Shown: positions 1-4,904, counted from the first letter of the stretch. The stretch: 5,720 bases of DNA from an uncultured Eubacteriales bacterium (GCA_902475515.1 CABSAB010000104.1:1-5720); one strand, 5' to 3'. Made by a program: numbers and translations. The notes: a model not told the origin generated them from the letters alone.

Positions 1-293
1 GCGGCGGGCGGATCATCTGTGTGGGCACTACTTCCTGCCGGACACTGGAGTCCCTGGTGGAGCCTGATGGCAGCTTTGTGGAAAAAAGCGCGTGGACCGA
101 TATATTCATTTATCCCGGCTATCAATTTAAGGCCATGGAGGGCCTGGTGACCAACTTCCACTTGCCGGAAAGCACCTTGGTCATGTTGGTATCCGCCTTT
201 GCCGGGCGGGAGCATGTGCTTGCGGCATACCGCACTGCGGTGGAGCAGCGGTACCGTTTTTTCAGCTTTGGCGATGCAATGCTGATCCTATGA
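1..293 (+). CDS. queA: S-adenosylmethionine:tRNA ribosyltransferase-isomerase, 3' end only
   Basis: This is the C-terminal part of QueA, the cytoplasmic enzyme that transfers and isomerises the ribosyl moiety of SAM onto preQ1 at the wobble position of GUN-anticodon tRNAs, giving epoxyqueuosine. The frame is open from base 3 and ends at TGA 291-293, so 96 residues are visible. They contain family landmarks: GGRIICVGTTSCRTLES at the left edge, TDIFIYPGYQFK, the LVTNFHLPESTL block and the FFSFGDAMLIL terminus. QueA is usually about 340-350 residues, so roughly 245 lie upstream of the window. An internal GTG at 21 is not the real start, because conserved GGRIIC sequence continues upstream of it. 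The stop is 25 bases before tgt, consistent with a queA-tgt operon. The identification rests on recognised family motifs and is very secure. Confidence 0.96.
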   Translation, partial: GGRIICVGTTSCRTLESLVEPDGSFVEKSAWTDIFIYPGYQFKAMEGLVTNFHLPESTLVMLVSAFAGREHVLAAYRTAVEQRYRFFSFGDAMLIL

Positions 294-318
294 TGTGATA
301 TGAGAAACGGAGCGTTTT

Positions 319-1449
319 ATGTTTAAAGTGATCAAAACCGAAGGCCTGGCTCGGCGGGGCGTTTTCTCCTGTCCCCATGGCACGGTGCAGACGCCGGTCT
401 TTATGAACGTCGGCACGCAAGGCGCCATCAAGGGCGCGCTGAGTGCTGCGGATCTGGAGCAGATTGGCACGCAGGTAGAGCTTTCCAACACCTACCATCT
501 CCATCTGCGGCCGGGAGATACTGTCGTCAGAGCCATGGGCGGTCTTCATAAATTTATGACCTGGGACGGGCCAATCCTCACGGATTCCGGTGGTTTTCAG
601 GTATTTTCCCTGGCCGGGCTCCGGAAGATCAAGGAGGAGGGGGTTACCTTCGCCTCCCATTTGGATGGGCACCGTATCTTTATGGGACCGGAGGAAAGCA
701 TGCAGATCCAGTCTAACCTGGGCTCTGACATTGCCATGGCCTTTGACGAATGCGTGGAGAACCCCGCCCCCAGGGCCTATGTGCAGGCATCAGTAGAGCG
801 TACCCAGCGCTGGCTCCTTCGCTGCATTGACGAGCTTGCCCGGCTCAACAGCATGCCGGACACCGTGAACCCCGGTCAGGTCCTGTTCGGTATTAACCAA
901 GGCGGCACCTATGACGATCTGCGCATATGGCATATGCAGCAAATGCGGGATCTCCCGCTGGGCGGCATCGCCATCGGTGGTCTTGCCGTCGGGGAGCCCA
1001 CAGAGGTCATGTACCATATCCTCGATGTACTGGCGCCGCACACGCCCGAGGACAAGCCGCGCTATCTTATGGGCGTCGGGACCCCCAGCAATATTATCGA
1101 AGGTGTTGCCCGGGGGATTGATTTCTTTGACTGCGTTATGCCTGCACGAAACGCCCGCCATGGCCGTCTGTTCACATGGCAGGGGGCTGTTAATATGAAA
1201 AACGCGAAGTATATCTATGACGAAGGCCCCATTGACCCGGAATGTGACTGCTCGGTCTGCCGCCGATATAGCCGGAGCTATATCCACCATCTGTTCAAAG
1301 CAGAGGAGATGCTCGCCATGCGGCTCTCGGTCATGCACAACCTCTATTTTTATAATCAACTGACAGCCCGCATCCGTAAGTCGCTGGAGGATGGATGCTT
1401 TGCGGAGTTCCGTGCCGAGTATTCCGAGAAACTGGCGAGAAAAATATAA
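319..1449 (+). CDS. tgt: tRNA-guanine(34) transglycosylase (preQ1-type)
   Basis: Tgt swaps guanine-34 for preQ1 in GUN-anticodon tRNAs, the step before QueA in queuosine synthesis. The protein is complete at 376 residues, normal for bacterial Tgt. The (beta/alpha)8 motifs occur in order: LTDSGGFQVFSLA with the general-base Asp89, FDECVENP (143-145 DEC), GINQGG (191-196), GGLAVGEP (220-227), and IDFFDCVMPARNARHG with the nucleophile Asp271. The zinc site is complete: Cys309, Cys311, Cys314 and His340, with the C-x-C-x2-C and +31 His spacing known from E. coli Tgt. Cys145 and Val224 match the Cys158/Val233 pair of Zymomonas Tgt, which marks preQ1 rather than queuine specificity. ATG 319 is preceded by GGAG at 309-312, 6 bases upstream. 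It probably shares a transcript with queA. No terminator is visible after TAA 1447-1449, so readthrough into yajC is possible. Confidence 0.98.
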   Translation: MFKVIKTEGLARRGVFSCPHGTVQTPVFMNVGTQGAIKGALSAADLEQIGTQVELSNTYHLHLRPGDTVVRAMGGLHKFMTWDGPILTDSGGFQVFSLAGLRKIKEEGVTFASHLDGHRIFMGPEESMQIQSNLGSDIAMAFDECVENPAPRAYVQASVERTQRWLLRCIDELARLNSMPDTVNPGQVLFGINQGGTYDDLRIWHMQQMRDLPLGGIAIGGLAVGEPTEVMYHILDVLAPHTPEDKPRYLMGVGTPSNIIEGVARGIDFFDCVMPARNARHGRLFTWQGAVNMKNAKYIYDEGPIDPECDCSVCRRYSRSYIHHLFKAEEMLAMRLSVMHNLYFYNQLTARIRKSLEDGCFAEFRAEYSEKLARKI

Positions 1450-1456
1450 CTTTCCC

Positions 1457-1485
1457 TTGAAATCCATGGCGCCAGCCCGTATAAT
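1457..1485 (+). promoter_or_regulatory. Vegetative (sigma-A type) promoter of yajC
   Basis: TTGAAA at 1457-1462 and a perfect TATAAT at 1480-1485 are separated by exactly 17 bases, in the noncoding gap between tgt and yajC. The expected transcription start is near 1492, giving a leader of about 28 bases that contains GGAGG at 1508-1512, 7 bases before the yajC ATG. So yajC can be transcribed independently of queA-tgt. The box sequences and spacing are the same as in the scfA promoter at 2326-2354. Confidence 0.82.
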
Positions 1486-1519
1486 ATAACAAATACAACA
1501 TTTATCGGAGGAATAACTT

Positions 1520-1834
1520 ATGACTGTTCTGACTGGAACCACCGCTGCCGGCCCCGCTGGCCTGCTTTCCATGCTGCTTCCCTTTGTGATTCTGATTCTT
1601 GTTTTCTATTTCCTGCTGATCCGGCCCGAGAACAAGAAGAAAAAAGCCCTCAACGAAATGCGCAATGCCCTGAGCGTAGGCGATGAAGTCACCACCATTG
1701 GCGGCATCGTCGGCCGCGTGGTGCATATCAAGGATGACCTGGTGACCGTAGAGACCAGTGAGGACCGTGTCCGCATCCAGTTTACCCGGTGGGCCATCTC
1801 CACCAAGGGCACCCAGACTGCAGAAACCAAGTAA
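1520..1834 (+). CDS. yajC: Preprotein translocase subunit YajC
   Basis: YajC is a small single-pass membrane protein associated with the SecDF accessory part of the Sec translocon; it is usually non-essential. The 104-residue product has a short polar N-terminus and one strong membrane segment at about residues 14-34. The family signature follows at the membrane exit: FYFLLIRPENKKKK, then the cytoplasmic LSVGDEVTTIGGIVGRVVHI block (51-70) and a beta-rich tail. Length and motif order are typical. ATG 1520 is chosen because GGAGG (1508-1512) lies 7 bases upstream. The gene has its own consensus promoter and ends just before a strong hairpin. In many Firmicutes yajC follows queA-tgt, as here. 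secD and secF are not in the window. Confidence 0.95.
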   Translation: MTVLTGTTAAGPAGLLSMLLPFVILILVFYFLLIRPENKKKKALNEMRNALSVGDEVTTIGGIVGRVVHIKDDLVTVETSEDRVRIQFTRWAISTKGTQTAETK

Positions 1835-1859
1835 TATTGGAATAACAGAGATATTTTCG

Positions 1860-1908
1860 CTCCTCTCGCATACTCTTTTTTTGAGAGTACTGTGAGGGGA
1901 GTTTTTTT
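1860..1908 (+). terminator. Terminator-like hairpin after yajC that embeds the next gene's ribosome binding site
   Basis: The left arm 1860-1876 pairs with the right arm 1884-1901 to give 17 base pairs, including two G-T wobbles and one bulged C at 1890. The loop is the 7 bases at 1877-1883, and seven Ts (1902-1908) follow directly. This is the form of a strong rho-independent terminator for yajC. The right arm ends in GAGGGGAG (1894-1901), the only plausible Shine-Dalgarno for ATG 1909, which touches the last T. The hairpin would therefore both terminate most yajC transcripts and hide the ribosome binding site on readthrough transcripts. The pairing is read directly from the sequence; the regulatory role is inference. 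Confidence 0.88.
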
Positions 1909-2292
1909 ATGAAGACAAGCATGACAAACAATCTATGGGCAGTCCTGTTCGGCGTGATCGTTACACTGGCTGTTTCTCTAGGCCTGTGCGCGCTGGGTGC
2001 GGCACTATTGGGCAGCGGCGTTCTGCCGATCTCCGCTGCGGGGATCTTTTCCTATGCAGTTACGGTCCTGGCCTCCTTTCTAGGCGCGCTCGTCTGCGCC
2101 AAAAAGGCCGGTGAAAAACGGCTTCCGCTGTGCCTGGCCGCCGGAGGCGTATATTTGCTTCTGGTCTTTGTGCTGCGGGGACTGATCTTCGGCGGCGTTG
2201 CGTCTCGGCCCTGGATCGTTCCGCTGTGCGTTGTAGGCGGAAGCATTCTCGGCGCTGTTCTTTCCTCCAAGCAAAAGCGCCGGAAATATTGA
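1909..2292 (+). CDS. Four-helix small membrane protein, probably TIGR04086 family
   Basis: The 127-residue product is almost entirely hydrophobic. Four membrane segments are likely at about residues 10-34, 41-64, 72-95 and 101-119, with positive loops (KKAGEKR at 65-71) and a basic C-terminal tail (KQKRRKY). It has no signal peptidase site and no catalytic motif that I recognise. From memory, size, topology and position between yajC and the SCIFF genes match a Firmicutes family of unknown function, TIGR04086; I could not verify this by search. ATG 1909 is preferred over ATG 1921 because GAGGGGAG at 1894-1901 lies 7 bases upstream, while 1921 has no good site. No clear promoter of its own is visible, so it probably depends on readthrough of the yajC hairpin. 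Its role near Sec and ScfA genes is unknown; involvement in peptide export would be speculation. Confidence 0.75.
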   Translation: MKTSMTNNLWAVLFGVIVTLAVSLGLCALGAALLGSGVLPISAAGIFSYAVTVLASFLGALVCAKKAGEKRLPLCLAAGGVYLLLVFVLRGLIFGGVASRPWIVPLCVVGGSILGAVLSSKQKRRKY

Positions 2293-2325
2293 TGGAAACA
2301 AATCGCAAAAACAGGCGAAAATCCG

Positions 2326-2354
2326 TTGAAATCATGCTGTGACTGTGGTATAAT
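2326..2354 (+). promoter_or_regulatory. Vegetative promoter of the scfA-scfB ranthipeptide operon
   Basis: TTGAAA at 2326-2331 and a perfect TATAAT at 2349-2354 are 17 bases apart, with an extended -10 TG at 2346-2347. Transcription should start near 2361, leaving a leader of about 27 bases with GAGGAGGG (2373-2380) before the scfA ATG. The near-ideal boxes suggest strong, largely constitutive transcription by the housekeeping sigma factor. No operator repeat is evident around it. Confidence 0.87.
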
Positions 2355-2387
2355 ATCAATAACATAGCCACAGAGGAGGGTAATATT

Positions 2388-2534
2388 ATGGAGCATATCA
2401 AAACGCTGAACGGCGCCACGCTCAAGGAGAGCGCCTGCAAGGGCGGCTGCGGTGAGTGCCAGACTTCCTGTCAGTCTGCCTGCAAAACATCCTGCACTGT
2501 TGCCAACCAGAAGTGCGAGAACAAGGATCGCTGA
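2388..2534 (+). CDS. scfA: SCIFF-type ranthipeptide precursor (six-cysteine-in-forty-five peptide)
   Basis: This 48-residue precursor peptide is the substrate of the radical SAM maturase encoded just downstream. It begins MEHIKTLNGATLKESACKGG, a leader typical of SCIFF peptides, and continues into the Cys-rich core GCGECQTSCQSACKTSC, then TVANQKCENKDR. Cysteines fall at 17, 21, 24, 28, 32, 36 and 43: the six expected ones (21-43) plus Cys17. Cys32 and Thr37 occupy the positions reported to be cross-linked by a thioether in the Clostridium thermocellum homologue CteA. GAGGAGGG (2373-2380) is a near-perfect ribosome binding site 7 bases from ATG 2388. The product is a RiPP; peptide signalling has been proposed for related ranthipeptides, but the function in this organism is unknown. 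The gene has a strong promoter and is followed by an attenuator-like hairpin before scfB. The short length makes it easy for gene callers to miss. Confidence 0.96.
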   Translation: MEHIKTLNGATLKESACKGGCGECQTSCQSACKTSCTVANQKCENKDR

Positions 2535-2560
2535 GGTTTCTGTGGTTCTTCACAGCAAAA

Positions 2561-2590
2561 GGGGAGGGGCTTTGGTCCCTCCCTCAATTT
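2561..2590 (+). terminator. Attenuator-like hairpin between scfA and scfB
   Basis: GGGAGGGG (2562-2569) pairs with TCCCTCCC (2576-2583). This gives seven Watson-Crick pairs plus one G-T pair, extendable at both ends (G2561-T2584, C2570-G2575). It is preceded by AAAA and followed by the poor T-tract CAATTT, so termination should be partial. A smaller hairpin, CTGTG (2540-2544) with CACAG (2551-2555), lies just upstream. The placement between a small precursor gene and its enzyme fits a device that yields much more scfA than scfB message and protects the scfA 3' end. That role is inferred. Confidence 0.72.
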
Positions 2591-2608
2591 GTGACTTGGT
2601 AAATGTTT

Positions 2609-2613
2609 GGAGG
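2609..2613 (+). promoter_or_regulatory. Ribosome binding site deciding the scfB start
   Basis: GGAGG lies 7 bases before ATG 2621, an ideal distance. An in-frame ATG at 2603 would put this site inside the coding region and has no purine-rich site of its own (GTGACTTGGTAA precedes it). The start at 2621 gives MVHTFSVLGCNIAVD, which fits the beginning of the N-terminal recognition domain. Confidence 0.85.
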
Positions 2614-2620
2614 ATTTAAT

Positions 2621-3970
2621 ATGGTACATACCTTTTCTGTACTTGGATGTAATATCGCAGTGGATGTCAACAGCGGCGCGGTTCATGTGCTGGACCAGCT
2701 GAGTTACGACCTGCTGACAGCAGCAGGGGAGCATCCTGAGACCATGCCGCAGCTTCCTGGTGTAGACCCCGAGGCGGCGAAGAACGCCTGGCAGGAGCTC
2801 ATGGCCCTGAAAGGCCAGGGGCTTTTATATACCCCCATGGATTATGTCGATCCCGCCGAGGCTGTGCCCCAGGACGCTCCTGTCAAGGCGCTCTGCCTCC
2901 ATGTGGCCCACGACTGCAACCTGCGTTGCAAATACTGCTTTGCCTCTACCGGCGATTTTGGCACCGGGCGAAAGATTATGCCGCCGGAGGTGGCCAAAGC
3001 CGCCATCGACTGGGTGGTGAAGAAGTCAGGGAAACGCCACAACATCGAGGTGGATTTCTTCGGCGGCGAACCGCTCATGGCCATGGAGACCGTCAAGGCA
3101 ACGGTGGACTACGCCCGGGCTCACGAAAAGGAGTGGGGAAAGCACTTCCGCTTCACCATGACCACCAACGGCGTTCTGCTCAATGAGGAAAATACAAAAT
3201 ATTTCAATGAAAATATGGATAACTGCGTTCTGTCTCTGGATGGCCGCCGGGAGGTCAATGACAAAAACCGTCTGACCGTAAACGGGAAGGGGAGCTATGA
3301 TTTGATTGTCCCCAAATTCCTGGAGCTGATCCGCCAGCGAGACAAGGATAAGGACTATTATGTCCGTGGCACCTTCACCCGGGATAACCTGGATTTCTCC
3401 AATGACGTGTTGAGCATCGCTGATCTGGGTGTAGACAGTATTTCCGTGGAGCCGGTTACCGCAGACGATTCCGACCCCTATAGCCTTCGCCGGGAGGATC
3501 TGCCGAAGATCTATGAAGAATACGAGAAGCTGGCCAAGGTCATGCTGAAGCGGAAAGACTTCAACTTTTTCCACTTCAATGTAGACCTGACCCAGGGCCC
3601 CTGCGTGATCAAACGGATGCGCGGCTGCGGTGCCGGCTGCGAATATGTGGCTGTGACCCCGGATGGCGACCTGTATCCCTGCCACCAGTTTGTAGGGAAA
3701 GAGGAATACCGGATGGGCAGTGTCCTGACGGGAGCGTTTGACGAGACGATCGCTTCGACCTTTGCAGGTCTCAATATCTATACCCGGGAGGATTGTCAGG
3801 ACTGCTGGGCCAGGTTTTACTGCAGCGGCGGATGCTCTGCCGCAAACCTGAATGCAAACGGGGATATGAAGAAGCCCTACGCGCTTGGCTGTGATATGCA
3901 GCGGAAGCGGCTGGAATGTGCCATTGCAATGCGGGCGATTGAAGCCGGTGCTGCAGAAATTCCGGAATAA
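2621..3970 (+). CDS. scfB: Thioether cross-link-forming SCIFF peptide maturase (radical SAM/SPASM)
   Basis: This cytoplasmic enzyme is expected to cleave SAM and link ScfA cysteine sulfurs to non-alpha carbons of acceptor residues such as Thr37 (ranthipeptide chemistry, as in CteB). The 449-residue protein starts with a RiPP-recognition-like domain (about 1-78), which should bind the ScfA leader. The radical SAM core follows, with Cys99-x3-Cys103-x2-Cys106 (CNLRCKYC) for the SAM-binding cluster and FFGGEP (146-151). The SPASM region is complete: Cys340-x8-Gly-x4-Cys354, then Cys392-x2-Cys395-x5-Cys401-x3-Cys405, then Cys424; Cys328, Cys336 and Cys433 are additional candidate ligands. ATG 2621 is preferred over in-frame ATG 2603 because GGAGG (2609-2613) lies 7 bases before 2621 and inside the longer reading. 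It follows scfA by 86 bases, across an attenuator-like hairpin. All key residues are present, so it appears functional. Confidence 0.97.
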   Translation: MVHTFSVLGCNIAVDVNSGAVHVLDQLSYDLLTAAGEHPETMPQLPGVDPEAAKNAWQELMALKGQGLLYTPMDYVDPAEAVPQDAPVKALCLHVAHDCNLRCKYCFASTGDFGTGRKIMPPEVAKAAIDWVVKKSGKRHNIEVDFFGGEPLMAMETVKATVDYARAHEKEWGKHFRFTMTTNGVLLNEENTKYFNENMDNCVLSLDGRREVNDKNRLTVNGKGSYDLIVPKFLELIRQRDKDKDYYVRGTFTRDNLDFSNDVLSIADLGVDSISVEPVTADDSDPYSLRREDLPKIYEEYEKLAKVMLKRKDFNFFHFNVDLTQGPCVIKRMRGCGAGCEYVAVTPDGDLYPCHQFVGKEEYRMGSVLTGAFDETIASTFAGLNIYTREDCQDCWARFYCSGGCSAANLNANGDMKKPYALGCDMQRKRLECAIAMRAIEAGAAEIPE

Positions 3971-3990
3971 ATAATTCGTAAATATTATTT

Positions 3991-4024
3991 ACACCGCATG
4001 CATTTTTGCATGCGGTGTCTTTCA
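3991..4024 (+). terminator. Rho-independent terminator of the scfA-scfB unit
   Basis: ACACCGCATGCA (3991-4002) pairs perfectly with TGCATGCGGTGT (4007-4018) across a TTTT loop, a 12-bp stem only 20 bases after the scfB stop. The following CTTTCATT is a modest T-tract. A smaller inverted repeat, GTAAAT-ATT-ATTTAC (3978-3992), overlaps the first two bases of the left arm and could compete slightly. The stem is symmetric, but the opposite strand has no clear T-run. Confidence 0.9.
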
Positions 4025-4028
4025 TTAT

Positions 4029-4078
4029 CTATATGCAGTGTTATGTTTCGTTTTTTCGGCACTACATATAGATTTTTT
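4029..4078 (+). terminator. Second, tandem terminator-like hairpin
   Basis: CTATATGCAGTG (4029-4040) and CACTACATATAG (4060-4071) are complementary at 11 of 12 positions, with a 19-base loop. ATTTTTTG follows at 4072-4079. The stem is AT-richer and the loop longer than in the first terminator, so it is weaker. It could act as a back-up to the scfB terminator or as a fold in a short transcript. The pairing is visible; function is inferred. Confidence 0.55.
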
Positions 4079-4166
4079 GTGTCAGCGTCACGTGCAAAAG
4101 TTGCTCAGTTTACATAAGGCACTATACATAATATCTTGGCATAATCAACAAAATACAAAAAAAGTC

Positions 4167-4195
4167 TTGCTATTTCAGTCATTTTGCAGTATATT
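4167..4195 (+). promoter_or_regulatory. Possible vegetative promoter for the spoIIM-like/xerD unit
   Basis: TTGCTA (4167-4172) and TATATT (4190-4195) are 17 bases apart, with an A-rich tract (4149-4163) upstream that could act as an UP element. The predicted start near 4202 gives a leader of about 105 bases containing the DnaA-box inverted repeat. Weaker alternatives occur nearby, such as TTGCTC (4101-4106) with TATACA (4123-4128). In such AT-rich DNA chance matches are likely. Confidence 0.42.
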
Positions 4196-4219
4196 ATCAG
4201 TGCAAGGCAAGAAACACAC

Positions 4220-4254
4220 TGTGTATAACTCTGTGGAAAAAATAATTTTCCACA
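4220..4254. promoter_or_regulatory. Cluster of three DnaA-box-like 9-mers, two forming a perfect inverted repeat
   Basis: TGTGTATAA (4220-4228) is the reverse complement of TTATACACA, an exact match to the DnaA-box consensus TTATNCACA. Three bases later TGTGGAAAA (4232-4240) is the complement of TTTTCCACA, a one-mismatch variant, and TTTTCCACA itself follows on the + strand at 4246-4254. The last two form a 9-bp inverted repeat around AATAA. The boxes could bind DnaA as a regulatory or titration site upstream of the spoIIM-like gene and xerD. The cluster alone is too small, and lacks dnaA/dnaN neighbours, to call an origin. The repeat could also fold as an RNA hairpin in a long leader. Confidence 0.5.
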
Positions 4255-4261
4255 ATATGTG

Positions 4262-4290
4262 GTATATTGCTTGAGTGTCCACCATACTAT
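4262..4290 (+). promoter_or_regulatory. Sigma-E-like sporulation promoter before the spoIIM-like gene
   Basis: GTATATT (4262-4268) matches 6 of 7 positions of the Bacillus sigma-E -35 consensus KMATATT. CATACTAT (4283-4290) matches 7 of 8 of the -10 consensus CATACAHT. The spacer is 14 bases, within the usual 14-15. Transcription would start near 4297, only about 10 bases before ATG 4307 and partly inside the GGGGTG site, which is unusually close. Since spoIIM is sigma-E dependent in Bacillus subtilis, the match supports the gene identity. A chance match in AT-rich sequence remains possible. Confidence 0.5.
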
Positions 4291-4306
4291 CTATGGGGTG
4301 ATACCA

Positions 4307-4897
4307 ATGACTCAAGTATTTATGCCAACACGCAGGAATTCAGCAAAAGCGCACACCGGCCTTTTAAATCTTCTGTTGTTTTTTACCGGTGCTCTGCTGG
4401 GCTGTCTGGTGGTGAAATTTTTTGGGCTCCAGAACAGTGCGCTCGCTGGTTTTTCTGCTGCGTCCCAGGCTTCTGAAGGCACTGCGCTTGCGGTCTCATT
4501 TCCCGCTGTGCTGGTGGCCAACGGAAAGTTCTTGATGCTGTTATACCTGTTTGCGTTTCTGCGATGCGGCGCGGCCCTGATTCCACCGCTGTTTGGCGCA
4601 GAGGGTGCATTTCTGGGCGCTGCGTTTGCTTCCGCGTTTCTGTCCGCCGGATTCCACGGTGCTATCAGAATCGCATTGCTCTTGCTTTTCCGCCTGCTTC
4701 TTGTGATCCCCTATGGTTTTTTGCTGGGGGAGTGGTCGGTTTCCCGCAGTCTCTCGTTAGGAGGCAGCGGTCTCCGGCGGGAAGCAAGCTTCCAGATCCT
4801 GCTCGTAACCCTGCTGGTCTTATTTCTGGCATCGTTTTTAGAGTACACCATCGGAAGCTGGCTGGGCGGAATGTATTTCTTGAAGTTCGGAGTATGA
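4307..4897 (+). CDS. spoIIM: Probable stage II sporulation protein M (diverged SpoIIM-like membrane protein)
   Basis: SpoIIM forms a complex with SpoIID and SpoIIP in the mother cell that drives peptidoglycan remodelling during engulfment of the forespore. The 196-residue product has about five hydrophobic segments (roughly 18-40, 74-97, 99-115, 118-141 and 162-186), as expected for SpoIIM of about 200-215 residues. Similarity is weak but placed correctly: a G-rich stretch (GAEGAFLGAAFASAF, 97-111), a segment ending in a proline-containing helix (LLLVIPYGFLLGEW), and a last helix LFLASFLEYTIGSWL resembling the SpoIIM C-terminal acidic helix. It lies directly upstream of xerD, as spoIIM does in many Firmicutes, and behind a sigma-E-like promoter. 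ATG 4307 has GGGGTG (4295-4300) 6 bases upstream. An in-frame GTG at 4259 would add 16 poorly conserved residues without a ribosome binding site. It could instead be an unrelated membrane protein. Confidence 0.62.
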   Translation: MTQVFMPTRRNSAKAHTGLLNLLLFFTGALLGCLVVKFFGLQNSALAGFSAASQASEGTALAVSFPAVLVANGKFLMLLYLFAFLRCGAALIPPLFGAEGAFLGAAFASAFLSAGFHGAIRIALLLLFRLLLVIPYGFLLGEWSVSRSLSLGGSGLRREASFQILLVTLLVLFLASFLEYTIGSWLGGMYFLKFGV

Positions 4898-4904
4898 TTG
4901 TGGT

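Larger units (their letters stand above)
3971..4306. other. AT-rich intergenic region between scfB and the spoIIM-like gene
   Basis: These 336 bases contain no convincing gene. In order they hold a 12-bp terminator (3991-4018), a second hairpin with a T-run (4029-4078), an AT-rich stretch with a possible vegetative promoter (4167-4195), a cluster of three DnaA-box-like 9-mers (4220-4254), a sigma-E-like promoter (4262-4290) and the ribosome binding site GGGGTG (4295-4300). The base composition is much more AT-rich than the flanking genes. I saw no tRNA, repeat array or insertion-sequence end. Confidence 0.7.

Noticed and set aside
21..293. queA read as a complete 90-residue protein from GTG 21
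   Set aside because: Conserved QueA sequence (GGRIIC) continues upstream of the GTG to the window edge, so this is a window-truncated gene rather than a short one.
294..318. preQ1 riboswitch ahead of tgt
   Set aside because: The gap is only 25 bases, too short for a preQ1 aptamer, and the sequence before it is queA coding sequence.
790..1572. Long reverse-strand reading frame (260 codons) opposite tgt
   Set aside because: It lies antisense to the fully conserved Tgt and across the yajC promoter, and its translation has no recognisable domain. It is a shadow of GC-rich codon use.
2603..2620. Longer scfB start at ATG 2603
   Set aside because: The ideal GGAGG would fall inside the coding region, and no ribosome binding site precedes 2603.
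3026..3685. Reverse-strand reading frame (219 codons) opposite scfB
   Set aside because: It overlaps the radical SAM core and SPASM coding sequence, which is clearly the real gene, and has no family motif.
4058..4130. Direct repeat GGCACTA (4058-4064 and 4118-4124) followed by similar AT-rich sequence
   Set aside because: Seven bases with gapped similarity beyond is within chance for this AT-rich stretch, and there is no further copy in the window.
4220..4254. Chromosomal origin of replication
   Set aside because: Only three boxes are present, with no dnaA, dnaN or rpmH nearby and no extended box array. A regulatory or titration site is the stronger reading.
4038..4274. Forward reading frame of 78 codons in the AT-rich gap
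   Set aside because: It starts inside a terminator hairpin without a ribosome binding site, has no family resemblance, and covers promoter and DnaA-box-like sequences.
4259..4306. Longer spoIIM-like start at GTG 4259
   Set aside because: There is no ribosome binding site upstream, the added residues look non-conserved, and the sigma-E-like promoter lies inside the extension.
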